From Rhizomucor pusillus (taxonomy: Eukaryota > Mucoromycota > Mucoromycetes > Mucorales > Lichtheimiaceae): a stretch of DNA of 64,000 bases. Positions 10,232 through 20,862 of this stretch are shown piece after piece (position 1 is the stretch's first letter; every line of letters starts with the position of its first letter). The stretch covers positions 1 through 64,000 of the forward strand of contig FWWN02000693.1 of the NCBI GenBank assembly GCA_900175165.2. The letters are read 5' to 3'. The translations under genes were made by a program, and so were the position numbers. Under the pieces are notes generated by a model that saw only the letters and a list, made by a program, of their open reading frames with translations, was not told where the DNA came from and ran no database searches.

Positions 10232-11728
10232 TCAAGACGGTGGGGTTTGTGATCGCGTATGCACTTGCTGCACAGTAACGCCTTCGTTGGCTATCTGTTC
10301 GCGCATTAATTGTTCAGATGGCTGCTGTTGTTCTTGCTGTTGTTGTTGCTGTTGTTGCGGTGATGGCCGTGGCCTATCATCACTTTCCAAGCCAGCTTCA
10401 ATGTCTTCTTCTTCTTCATGATGCTCATTCCATTCGGGTTTACGCATAAATTGCCTGAAAGTATCGGCAATCATCAATGCATCCGTTGAGCTGAGGATCG
10501 AGCTTGACTGTCGTGCTTCTTGTTGTTGCATAATATGATGCGCAGCAGTTGGTGACTTTTCCGGGTCGTTTATGCCCCTGATAGAGGAAAACCCACGCTG
10601 AGATCCTCCATGCGCAATCATGGGAGTAGAAGACGAAATTGATACTATATCGCGATTGTCTGCACCGAGAGTGCTAGCATTCGTTAAGGAACCGCTGAAT
10701 GGTCGAGTGGTAGCTGGTGAATCGCCTGGTGAATTAGTAGCGGTATCTGCATGCTTAATATCCGTGATAATCAATGTTCGTTGTTCTCCTCCTGCTGTAG
10801 CTGCATCTTGTTTACTCTTGCGCATTCGTCGAATCAGCCAAAGTAAAGCGGCGACTGCTGCCAAAAATAACACGCACGCTACGACAATTACGGCTATCAT
10901 CCACGGTGCTAAACCGCTTGCACTGTTACCACTGCTGCTTTCGGTAGGGGAAGGTGATGATCCGCTGGTAGTCGAGTTTTTTGCGCTTTCTGTGGAGAAG
11001 CATACATCAGAAAAACGCGCCCCTAGTCAGGAGAAACTTTTCATGCTTCTCCTATGGCATTCTCCGACTTACGAATCAAGTTGAACGGAACCGGGACCGG
11101 AAAGTATGGTACTTCTTTTGCGATTTCTGTTTGGTAGTCGTAGCCGGGAGCAATCAAGTACGCGTAGACTGTCCATGTTTTGTTGGCAGAATTTTCTGGT
11201 AACTGAGAAGGAAACCATGTATCGTCTACTTGTTGCACGAGAACACCGGAAGTGCGGGGGAGTCCAGACCAATGCTTTTGTGATTGGTAGTTTCCGTCAT
11301 TGTTGTAGAGAAGGTATAGATCGACGGTATCCTGTCAAATTGGTGAGTAACATGCCCTTCACAGTGCTTCGATTAAAGCCTACATAATCGGTGTATACTG
11401 GGTTGCTAAACATAAATTTGTGATCAATTGCGGTGCCAAGCATTCTTAGTACTACACTACACTTACTTGTACTTCCATGTAAACTCATGATAAGTACCGT
11501 TGTACCAAGTGTCGCCTATTGCAGGTGAACATATTGAAACGCTGTTGTTTTGGCTTGCACAGGCGGTTGAAGCAACAGCTGCATTGAGAAGATGTCGGTG
11601 TCAATTAGCAAGCTCGTGCCAGCAGGGCGTAATGCATACATGCCTTGCCGTTTAGTCAATAATGGATCCGCGGCTGTAAAGTAGACCCAGAAAAATAAGG
11701 TAAATAGACGCAACAAGTGCTGCTTCAT
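10232..11728 (-). CDS. Kre9/Knh1-like surface protein with one transmembrane segment
   Basis: Probable cell-surface protein. Five exons fit in phase: 11728-11640, 11553-11467, 11405-11384, 11331-11073 and 10989-10232, about 404 residues. The N-terminus is a signal peptide (LLRLFTLFFWVYFTAA) followed by a Kex2-like KR. The ectodomain starts ICSPAIGDTWYNGTYHEFTW and continues VDLYLLYNNDGNYQ, the pattern of the Kre9/Knh1 (Ser-Thr-rich GPI-anchored) beta-sandwich. A Ser/Thr/Gly-rich stalk leads to a transmembrane helix (IAVIVVACVLFLAAVAALLW) and then an RRMRK stop-transfer. The cytoplasmic tail of about 190 residues is Ser/Pro-rich with a glutamine run. Kre9/Knh1 proteins act in beta-1,6-glucan assembly, but the long cytoplasmic tail could suit a sensor. 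The exon-2 acceptor could lie 12 nt further on. Confidence 0.75.
10338..10363 (-). repeat. Glutamine-codon repeat in the cytoplasmic tail
   Basis: On the coding strand this is a run of CAA/CAG codons encoding eight glutamines, Glu, then three more glutamines, inside the tail of the Kre9/Knh1-like protein. On the plus strand it appears as a TTGTTGTTGCTG-type triplet repeat. Such tracts often vary in length between strains; variation is not shown here. Confidence 0.7.
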
Positions 11729-13445
11729 CAAAAGAGGTAGTGAAAGGCTTTGGAAGGATTCGTATGATTGAAGGAATGCTCAGATTCTAAAGAAAGGAGG
11801 GACCGGGCACACGGTTCCAAAATTGGAGATTGGGATGCGGTTTTTTGTGCGAGGGGAGAAAGAAGGTACGTAGTCTGAGTATCAACCTCTAGGCTTCTCG
11901 ATGTTGAAGCCTTGCCTTGCGGTTAGTACACAGTGACAACCATAAACTTGTAAGGGAAATACTTCAGCCATTAACAGAGTAGCGAGGAAATTCGGTCAGA
12001 TTGCATGTTCAGAAATCCAAATCATCGACGCAACTTTATAAAACTAAGCTGTCGGCATCGTCGGTATTAGCGACATTGCTTCGCAGTACTTCATAATCGC
12101 AGTCGCTCGACTTGATAGAAGAGACGAAGTATCTTATATCTGATTCATGATCATGTTACAGGAGAAGATCAAATCGCCTACCATGAAAGAACGGAAAATA
12201 TTTATATCTGATACATCGATTCCAGTTTGCTTTATGCCGAAAAGAAAAATGTTTTGCATTTGACATGTCATTGATCGAACGTTTTAAGAGCAATCTGTGG
12301 TTTTAAACGAGAACCATAAGAAAATTACACAATATGGTTTACGATTGCGAAAAATCAGGAAGTTTTTGACTTGTAAGGGTTCTTCGTTTTTATGTATCTA
12401 TTCCTTCGGAATACATATGAATATGAACCTCCAAAGTTGAATTAACAAAAGCCTCTACTATCATATTGCAAAGCTGTAGACAAAAAAAAACATTCAAGAT
12501 CACCGACCAAGCAAGACATTTTAGAGCAGGAACTGAATTTTGTAAATATTTAAGCCCATTTCATCACTCATAATTACATACTGATCATCCCATCATCGTG
12601 ATATTTTATATTGGATGCAAGATGGAGTATAGTTACAACGACAGGGTGCCGTCTTCCTTGTTGTCTGTTGAGATCTGTAGGGTCTTTGTTAAGATGACAC
12701 CCTATTACTCGCCGACTATGAAATGTACATACAATTACGTAGTGGCATCGTTCACACGACCTTTCTTACAAATTGCGGGAGAGAGAGCGAGTGTCCGTCA
12801 GCACCAGCAAGCTGGTTACACGTTGGCGAGTGCATGCTGCTTGTATCCGTCGGTCTGGATACACTGCAAGGAGTAAATTACTTCACCAATCTTTTATTGA
12901 TGGCTGATAGATGTTAACTACAGATATGACTTATCGGGCACGTTAAATCCCTTCACGCGCATAATGAAATTAGCAAATGTTCGGAGACCGTCTCATCAAC
13001 GAGGAGAATGCCTTAGAAAGCATTGGTTTAGTTTCTCGAAATCTTATGAAAAATGAATATATGCAGTATTTAGATTTACGTTCAGTATTTGGCGGGTATT
13101 AGAAATCTAGTAAGCCTGCTAGCATCAACAAAGGACAGAAAAGAAAAACGAGAAAAGATGAATTGATGGAATGTAAACAGAGTTCTATTGAAACCATGAT
13201 TGGCGTTACTGATATCACTTTTTTTTTTCATTAGCAATGCTATGTGTACGTATGCATGATTCGTTACTTGGCGCCATCTGGGCAGTTAAACTTGACACGC
13301 AAGGAGAGTCATGTGCCAAGAAAATTTGGCTTACATTGCACTGCGCGGAAGATCAGCAAACTTATGTACATTTTCTGCGCCATTTTTCTCTTTTCTCTCT
13401 CTCTCCCTCTTTCTCACTCTTGCTTGTTTCTGCTGGCTTTCAGAA
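11729..13445. other. 1.7 kb gene-poor divergent region
   Basis: Lies between the divergent starts of the Kre9/Knh1-like gene and the PRELI-like gene. Open frames at 12598-12876 and 12723-12917 are short and match nothing I know. The sequence is A/T-rich from 12000 to 13230. A pyrimidine-rich tract (about 13383-13431) ends in TTTCAG at 13437-13442, three bases before the PRELI-like ATG. With GTACGTATG upstream near 13247, this could be a 5'-UTR intron; it could equally be a promoter CT-box. Confidence 0.4.
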
Positions 13446-14333
13446 ATGGCTACCACCTCAGTCTCGCAAATGCTGTACCCCTGGCCCTGGGAGCTCGCAG
13501 TGTGGGCTAATCAGCATCGATATCCGACCAATGAACGCGTGCCATTATTACTTGGATCAGAAATTATACTCGATGAGCTGTACCTCACGCAGCAAGAAGT
13601 TGATACCTACCGAGGACTTCTTGGCAAAGTGCAACCGGTAGTCGCTGCAGCAAAGCCAGTGTATGGCCCTTACTTGTCATCTCATTTGTTTCCAGGCGAC
13701 GGAGCACCTGAGCGCTGGAGCACATCCTTGCTGAATTTTCATCCACTAAACATCGCTGGAATTGCAGCCACGCATCCCTCACTTTTACTGCATGATCAAA
13801 GTCCAGTTCCGATTGCAGGAGTGCGGCACATTGTGCGACTGTGCAGATTAAAGCCAGACGTTACACCTATCGTTCGACGAGCATTTAAGCTAGACGAGTT
13901 CATTGTTCGACAGGATACTTGGATCGATTCAGTCAGGCGAGAGATGGTCATCATTGCTCAAAACGAGTCATGGAAGAACACTGGACTCATTGGAGACGTT
14001 ACACTTTATCGATCATTACCGGAACCAGGCGACTGGCAAACGTCTAAACTAAAAAAAGCACCTGCCCCAAAGCTATTATACCATCAAGATGAAATGTGCT
14101 TGTTCATGCAATACGCATTCTTTCAAGTCAAGCCAAATATAAAGATTCCTTTCCGAAATGCGATAGAAAGCAGTGTGCTCAAGTCTTATTTCAATAGCAC
14201 TCAGCAGGGCCGGGCACTCGACGTGGAGTTCATGCAGAAAGCACTCGATGCGGGCCTCTGGGATGAAAAAGAGAAAAAAGACGGCCGCCATCATAATCAA
14301 CAAAAGATACCCACCACTGAAACTCGTCAATAG
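13446..14333 (+). CDS. Divergent PRELI/MSF1-like protein, putative intramembrane lipid transfer
   Basis: Single-exon protein of 295 residues. The N-terminus (YPWPWELAVWANQHRYPTN) resembles the start of a PRELI/MSF1 domain (hydrophobic strand, Trp, helix, RYPxP). The later segment with RHIVRLCRLKPDVTPIVRRA, then FIVRQDTWIDSVRREMVIIA and LIGDVTLYRSLPEPGDW, follows the order of strands in that domain. The C-terminal helix ends in a GRALDVEFMQKAL motif like the KGREAMEWVI of PRELI proteins. Known family members (Ups1/Ups2, PRELID, Slowmo) shuttle phosphatidic acid or phosphatidylserine across the mitochondrial intermembrane space and are 170-220 residues. Here about 80 extra residues sit between the first strands, and the tail is Lys/His/Gln-rich. 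The family call is by pattern, not by a search; an unrelated START-like fold is the alternative. Confidence 0.6.
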   Translation: MATTSVSQMLYPWPWELAVWANQHRYPTNERVPLLLGSEIILDELYLTQQEVDTYRGLLGKVQPVVAAAKPVYGPYLSSHLFPGDGAPERWSTSLLNFHPLNIAGIAATHPSLLLHDQSPVPIAGVRHIVRLCRLKPDVTPIVRRAFKLDEFIVRQDTWIDSVRREMVIIAQNESWKNTGLIGDVTLYRSLPEPGDWQTSKLKKAPAPKLLYHQDEMCLFMQYAFFQVKPNIKIPFRNAIESSVLKSYFNSTQQGRALDVEFMQKALDAGLWDEKEKKDGRHHNQQKIPTTETRQ

Positions 14334-14741
14334 CAAAACTATTAGCTAGAAAGCTATGTATAGCAAATCCGTAAAATAGTCCCTTTTGCTTTATTACAAT
14401 TACATTGTTCTTGATGTCAATGGAGAAAAGAAAACAGTCCAAAATAGCGACTTTGGACGTACCGCATACACCACTGCATATGTAGCCGAAATGCCAACAT
14501 TTTGTTATTTCTATTACGTATATGAAATCTAAGCGATTTCTTCCCATGATTGCGGTCAAATCAGGTGGCAATCATAGCTTGTGTGTGCCAAGTTTAGTCA
14601 ATCTAATTACAGCGTGTTTGGAAAAGCCATCATTTTCTCATGCAACAAGAAAATGCCTTCTCCTTTTTAATCAACAATGATGTTACATTTATTATTCCAA
14701 CAACGCGTTGTCAAAAGCATTGATCCAGGCGGGAGCGGGTC
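14334..14741. other. Convergent 3' intergenic region
   Basis: The 408 bp lie between the convergent stops of the PRELI-like gene and the SET-MYND gene. They should hold both 3' UTRs. AATAAA-like signals are not obvious near either stop. No coding frame of substance was seen. Confidence 0.4.
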
Positions 14742-16475
14742 CTAGCATTTCAATTTCTGCTCTCGAATGAAGACCCATTCTAGTTCCAAAACTTCCCGCC
14801 AGAGTGGACTTTGCTTTCCAAAGGTACATAGGATGGTATGCTTAGCGAGCAAAATCCAGCGGCGGATACCACGCTCTTGGGCCATCTCCAGGCGACGACT
14901 ATTTGTTACAAGCTCATTCTGGATGACCGAATTCCAGGCTGTCTTGGCCAGCAGCAGCAAGTGTTGCGCAAGCATAGGATGGTAAGGTGGGTAGATAATT
15001 GCGTATTGTGCAAATATGTACATGGCGAGCTTTGTGGCATTTCGCAGGCGATTTGCCATGAGCTCATCGTAGAATAGACGCGTTGCTTTTGCCAGTGTGG
15101 TAATCCGGTATGGTACAACGTCTTTCGGTGCCTTGTAAGACGTTACGGTTTCTAAAGCCTCCGTCAAGATTTCTTGATATGTTCTGCCGGGGAAGGGGCG
15201 AGCAGAGGCGGCTGGCGGATCATCGAATTCTGTAATGGTTCGCATTTGCGATATCGGTATCGAGGATGGTTTTACGAACTTGATTTCTGGATCGACTGCT
15301 GCCCAAAGATACGGGCTAAGCCGTACCAACATGTAATGTGTATATACTGGCAAGTTGAAAGGTTTGTCTGGATCAGGCACATTGTCGTTGCGTCGTGTGA
15401 AATATTTCGTTAGATACTCGAGATTCCAATCTTGCTCTATGATTTCTTTTAGTCGGTTGCGCGTCTGATCCTCGTCTAGTAAGCTCTGTGCGCGATCCCA
15501 GATAGAATCTTCCTGACCGAGCATTGCGTCGATCCGTCCCAGATAGTTGTTGTCGGTACAGCGTCCGCAGTTACAGTCAAAAAAGTATTTTTCTTTCAAT
15601 GATTGCTTCCGTTGAGGCCGTGCGTGAGCAACGTCGACGTATGCTAATGTAATTTCGTCGCCGGGCTGAATGTTTTCCAAAGCTTTGACAACAGCGAGTG
15701 CGCCGTCAAAGATCACCGCTGCGTTTGGGCGGCAGGAATGGTTAAACAAGGATGCGACTGGATATGTGCCTTCGCCTATCACAAACAGTTGTTCGTCACT
15801 GATTGCAAAGTTGTTGCAACGGAATTGGCACAGAAAACGAACGAGCTCCTGTTGGCTTAATCCAGTATCTTTGAGGTAAGATCGTTGAAGCGCTGTTTGG
15901 GCAATCTCGTTGTATTGGGAGAGAAGGTATTTAGGATGGTCGTGATAGTGATCCATGAGACTCGAGAATGCCTCCATCGTCGCTTCCACGCTCTCATCCT
16001 CGTCCTCGTGCTGCATTTTGTGGATTCCCTCTTCCTCCATCTTCGCTTTCCGCTTGTTATAACGTGAGACGTTCAATGCTACTCGTTCAAGCATTTCCAG
16101 ATCGCGTTCGGTATCCAGCTCTTCTTCATCATCGCTATCAGCACCGTTGTACGGATGACAGACAAACTGATGATAGCTAAGCCAAGCATTTTTGAAGCAG
16201 ATCATGTCGCAAAAATACGCCGATTTACACCGAGAACATCGCTGCAATGGACTCATGTCTGGTTGATTCGATCCAATTTTTCGAAAACAGTAGTTGCAGA
16301 ATTCATGCCGGTGAGCCTTGAGCGCCACGGTGCCTAGGGGTTGCGAGGTGATCACAACTGATCCGAGATGAAGAACTTGTTTCGCGACAACACTCCGGCC
16401 TTTGTTGCTATTGCTATGCTGTACCAGCTCCAGCTGATGACGCGCGAGATATTGCTGCAACGGTGAAGCGGCCAT
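14742..16475 (-). CDS. SET-MYND domain protein (SMYD/Set5-like methyltransferase)
   Basis: Putative S-adenosylmethionine-dependent protein lysine methyltransferase. Intronless, 577 residues. The SET domain is split by a MYND zinc finger, the SMYD arrangement: N-SET KGRSVVAKQVLHLGSVV near residue 25, MYND cysteines CNYC, CSRC, CDMIC and a final HQFVC (residues 60-107), an acidic insert (residues 110-165), then SET core SLFNHSCRPNAAVIF and GDEITLAYVD. Post-SET cysteines are CNCGRC. The remaining 270 residues are helical, as expected for the SMYD C-terminal TPR-like region. The NHSCRPN motif, which binds cofactor, is intact, so activity is plausible. Substrate (histone or other) cannot be told from sequence. 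Confidence 0.9.
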   Translation of the reverse strand: MAASPLQQYLARHQLELVQHSNSNKGRSVVAKQVLHLGSVVITSQPLGTVALKAHRHEFCNYCFRKIGSNQPDMSPLQRCSRCKSAYFCDMICFKNAWLSYHQFVCHPYNGADSDDEEELDTERDLEMLERVALNVSRYNKRKAKMEEEGIHKMQHEDEDESVEATMEAFSSLMDHYHDHPKYLLSQYNEIAQTALQRSYLKDTGLSQQELVRFLCQFRCNNFAISDEQLFVIGEGTYPVASLFNHSCRPNAAVIFDGALAVVKALENIQPGDEITLAYVDVAHARPQRKQSLKEKYFFDCNCGRCTDNNYLGRIDAMLGQEDSIWDRAQSLLDEDQTRNRLKEIIEQDWNLEYLTKYFTRRNDNVPDPDKPFNLPVYTHYMLVRLSPYLWAAVDPEIKFVKPSSIPISQMRTITEFDDPPAASARPFPGRTYQEILTEALETVTSYKAPKDVVPYRITTLAKATRLFYDELMANRLRNATKLAMYIFAQYAIIYPPYHPMLAQHLLLLAKTAWNSVIQNELVTNSRRLEMAQERGIRRWILLAKHTILCTFGKQSPLWREVLELEWVFIREQKLKC

Positions 16476-17269
16476 TGTGTGTGATTCCTAGTGGTATATG
16501 CGGGGAAGGGAGGGAAGAAAACGGGATTTCTTGACAACCAGAGCCCGACGAGCATTTATTTCATTTAAAGTTTTCGCTGTACCTTGTACCGTGGGATTTG
16601 TTCAACAGTAATCCTGCGGGTAATCCTTTCATATGATAAGCTTTCTGATTCTTGCTTACGAAAACTATCGATCAAACTATTCTCCTTGCCACCCACGCGC
16701 TTCGGATTTCCCGTTGCTCAGCGGCATTGATCTGCTCAGCTGTTCCCAGTCCTGCAACAATACATGCTTGTCACGGATAATCTCACGGATTTAGCTGGCT
16801 TGTCCATCTCAGTCAAGGTATACTGATCCATGTGAGAAAACTTTTATTGATAAGCATCGTTTCTTCCATTTGCAGGGACTCTTTGCACCTATCAGTTTCA
16901 TTATTGTGAAATTATCCGTTAACCTTACTGCTATTAATGTTGCCACTGTTGATACTATTACTGTTACTGATCTTACCACCATTATACGATGAATATTTGA
17001 ATAAAATACGGCGTGGAACGGATCCCACCAAGTCGAATAATAATAACATTGTTTTTTCCTCATCAGGAAGTGGACTAGATGCCGATCGATGGGATATAGC
17101 TTAGACAGTTGTACAGTGAACAAGATATCACAATGGTCATACAGCCTCCCATTGGAACTTAAGTAATCGAGGAGCATATTGCACTATAGGATGGTAGATA
17201 CTAAAAAGATGTGTGGCAAATCAGGACCAATGATGGAAGCGAAAGTGTCCTGAAACAAGTTAGGACCAC
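16476..17269. other. Divergent intergenic region, SET-MYND / coiled-coil gene
   Basis: The 794 bp are flanked by divergent start codons. A minus-strand open frame at 16809-17177 (122 codons) has no recognisable domain and no splice or codon signal that would support it. No RNA gene, repeat or mobile-element end was recognised. Confidence 0.35.
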
Positions 17270-19445
17270 ATGTCTGTTTTTAACTTTATCAACGAAGCTA
17301 ACAGCAACAAACGCAAGCAACAGGACAGTGGAAGCATCTCGCTTGCATCGGTGGCTGATCTTGTCTACGAAGCACAGCAAAAGACTCAAGTTCCTCAACA
17401 GAGAACGCGATCTTCTAACCCTGGTACTAAAGTTACCTTCTTGTATCCCTTTGCAATCATTTTTACGTTTACTCCATTTAGGATCACCATTTCAGCCTGA
17501 AAGATCAGTCTTTTCCTTCATTGCATCCTCACCATCTCTCAGCGTTAGCAAACGCTCGCCTGCAGTTTCGACGGCGACGAGCGTAAATAGCGACCAGCAG
17601 CAGCGGGTCGATGTCAGTAGCGGCCGTAGGAGCAGCAGCCAGGCTGAATTAGGTCAAGACATGGTGGAAATAAGAAAACAGTAATGTTTTCTAACTCTGT
17701 TCTATAACCAACAGCGTTCGCTTCTCGATCACCAAGGAAACAACATGCAGCTATAGCGCATTTATCAGCGGAAACGGCCTGGAAACGGATTCAGGCGGAA
17801 AAGGTGCGGGAACAATCTGTTCTGCAACGATACTACAATCGGCGGGTGCTTGTTAACAAGCAGCTGGCCGATCTGCAAATTCAGGAGAAAGAGCTGCAAG
17901 AGGCACTGCAGCTGTCAATACGAAATGAAGACTATGTCGCGGCAGAAGCAGCGCGTCTAAAGCGTCAAAACATCAAGACCAAAATTCAGGAGCTGTCGGG
18001 TCAAATAATGGAAGAAATTGATGCGCAGATACACCACTCCTGGGAATCACTAGTTACACTTTCAGTGCAAGAACATGAAGCGTTGATAAAGATGGTGGAG
18101 GCGTGCAAGTCTGCACGTGAAGAGAAAGAACGAAATCATCTGCAATACCAGATTGACTGTGACCGCAAACACGAGTATGCTCTGCAGGAAAGCAGCCAAG
18201 CACGCTCAAAACTCGAAAAGGAAAAAAGCGAAATTGTTTTCGATACGCAGATGTGGGAACAATCGCGGCAGGAACTTTTTGCTAAAGAGAACGATCTCGT
18301 GCAAGAAGAGCGGACGAGAAGAAAGGACGTTGTGGCGCAAATCGAGCGTATCCAAGCAGAGATCGATGAACTGCAAAGACGTTTGGTGCAGTTGACAGAG
18401 ACAAGAGAAAAGTATCAGACCGAGCTAGCTGCACTCGATGAATCAATTGACGTTGCTTTGAACCGCTTTGCACCTGAAAGGGAAGCCCTGGATGCGGACT
18501 ATGTGGCGCTTGAGAAGCGAAAGGAATCCATAGTGAGCAGGTCAGCGGAACTAGACGCAAAAGATGAGCAACTGAACCGTCAGATGACTTTGCAAAAGGA
18601 GGCTATGGATCGTAGTCATCGAGAACTGCAAGGACTTGACGAACAGATGGAAGAACTTTCACAACGGATACATGCCTCTGAAATGGAAACATGCTTTTTA
18701 TCGGATACTTTTCGAGACTTGATACAGGCTAGAGACAGCCTAATTTGTACCAAAAGAAGTACCCTTTACAAGTAAGAAGAATATAAAATCATTTTTGGTG
18801 ACGTTATTGCAGAGAATAATGCAATTATTTCTCATCCATCCCCAGGGCACAAGAAGATTTGGATCGTGAAAAAAGGCACGTTCAGGAGTTGGAGCAAGCT
18901 GTATACGCGAGCCTTTGCTTGATGGATGAATGTGAAGAATCGGTAGCGCATTTCAAGACTGTTCTCGCAGCTTTGCAGCGTCGGAAGCAGATGGCCGTTA
19001 AGGCCGGTCAACTGCAAAGCGCTGCCGAGCTTCAAACCCATATTAAGGACACGGAAGCGAAACTCAAAGAAGCAGAATCGTCCGTTGCCAAGCAGAAGGA
19101 GCAGCTTGATGCAGACAGGGCATCTCTGGATGCGGCACAGGATGAATGCAGCGCAATGGAAGTGAGAACGAACAAACTAAAAGAACAATGCAGTAAGCTT
19201 TCAGGGCTCCTTGCGGTTTTTAATTTCCTTGAACAACAATGCTGATCGGCTATGCTGTAGCTGCGGAAATCATATCGCTTTTGGAAGAATCCCGTGCAGC
19301 GCTCGTGGCCAAAATTCAACAAGAGGATCATCACCCATTTCGGCAAACCTTGCTGCAATTGGAAATCGAGAGTATCGATCTGCAAATCAAGTGTTACGGA
19401 GAAAATCAAGATGGACCATCTGCAGTGCAATTGTTATCCCTGTAA
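17270..19445 (+). CDS. Long coiled-coil protein with UVR-like motifs
   Basis: Five exons fit in phase: 17270-17423, 17482-17652, 17715-18771, 18846-19192 and 19261-19445, about 637 residues. The first 130 residues are Ser/Arg-rich and disordered. The rest is almost entirely coiled coil. The segment SIRNEDYVAAEAARLKRQ matches the UVR helical-hairpin pattern (ExxDYExAAxLRD) seen in UvrB/UvrC and Clp-associated proteins, and QMAVKAGQLQSAAELQTHIK looks like a second copy. A scaffold or tethering function is possible. I do not recognise a named family. The exon-2 donor GTCAAG at 17653 is the least certain junction; GTAATG nearby gives the wrong frame. Confidence 0.75.
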
Positions 19446-20862
19446 TATCTGACTAGTTTGCTGCTTTGGTCATTGTAACAAGCCAAGTTTGAACATTGTT
19501 TGTAAGGTTTAGCGTGAACCCACCGATCACGCAAGATCATGGGGCATTTGTCCGTTGGGGGATGGCATCCATTTCTATGTCTTTTGATTGACATGTATAG
19601 TTGCATCTTTAATTGAGACTCACAGCTGGTGAACGTAACACCTGAGCCGTCCTTTATCCCAATTCGTACTATATCGTTGATCATGAAACAATCTCAAGCA
19701 CCTTGTTCACGAAATTAATGTACGTGATATCCTGCCGCAGGTATACGACATGCAAGGATAGCGCTAAGCCTTGTTATTGCGCATTTCGAGCCTCATTCCA
19801 TGGGAAACTGCTATAGAGTACAAAACGTTGGTCAGAAGGTTTAGGCACAGGAGTTGATGTTACTCCTGCAAAAGCTGTATGAATGATGTACGATTTGACT
19901 CTTGCATGGCTTTGAAAAAAGGTAAATCGTAAGAGTACTTTTTAAAAGAACAATTAAAGTGCAATAAAAGGACTTGTCAGGGGGTGGCATCGTCACGGGA
20001 TTAGGGTGTTGTAGCGAACGACGCACGAACGCTAACTTTTTTTTTTTTTTGGATTACAAATTCAAGGACTTGGTAGCTTGCTAATATTTTCTATTTCTGT
20101 GGTCAATCAAGAAGATCTGCATCCCGCTGCGCTGTTTGTAGAATATGCAGTTCGTTTACTTACTCATTCTTTGACATCTTGTAATACGCATTTGCTGCAG
20201 GAAAATAGTAGTCATTGGTAACACTGACAAAGACCAACCAAAGAATACACGAGGAATTTGCTTCGGCGAAACTTGCATAAATAGAAAGATAAGCTGGGAA
20301 AAGTAAACCTTAACGCTAATCCTTGCAAAGATCCGCTGGTTTCATTCGTCGCCGATGTGCCAACACTACCTGCACTATTGAGCCAACGAAGAAGCCGTTG
20401 CAGCATTTACATTTAGGAGAGGATTATTAATTTCTCCAATAGGTTTATTAATAAGGTTACAGGACACATAACTTTTATGGTTGCGAAATAAATGAAGAAA
20501 AAGGGAATCTTTTGGTTTGCGTGAATGACGGGGCTGTATTCGTTGTAAGGGTATATTTAGAGTGTAACATAAGCGTATATGGAGCTGCGTGTGTGTATGT
20601 CATAGGAGAGATTCATAAATAATATGGATGATAGAAGAGTGATAAAGACAAGAGAGAAGAAATCAGAACGGGGAAATGGAGAGTTAGAGATGCATCACCG
20701 AAGAGCAGCCTTTTTCTTTTGTGTTTGTAGAAAAGGAGAGGCAATGTGTATGAGCGTTGTAGGAGATGTTTCGTGTATGTGCAATATCATGCTGTAGCGT
20801 TTAGAAGGAAGAGTGTATTGTCAAGGGAGCTGTATAGAAAGTTGTGTTGGATTGATTTGCGT
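19446..20862. other. 1.4 kb convergent region without recognised genes
   Basis: Lies between the stop of the coiled-coil gene and the stop of the C2H2 factor. Only very short frames occur. A 14-base T run is at 20037-20050. The stretch 20560-20860 is purine-rich on the plus strand (many GAGA and AGAGA), which would be CT-rich 3' UTR of the minus-strand zinc-finger gene. Confidence 0.4.
20037..20050. repeat. Homopolymer T tract
   Basis: Fourteen consecutive T residues in the convergent intergenic region, the longest homopolymer I noticed in the window. It may be a polymerase-slippage site and could also reduce local assembly accuracy. Confidence 0.85.

Noticed and set aside
13311..13445. Upstream in-frame extension of the PRELI-like protein
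   Set aside because: It reads through a CT-rich tract ending in TTTCAG, which looks like a promoter or intron end, and adds a spurious hydrophobic segment.
16809..17177. 122-codon minus-strand frame between SET-MYND and coiled-coil genes
   Set aside because: No recognisable domain, low-complexity composition and no splice or promoter signal supporting it.
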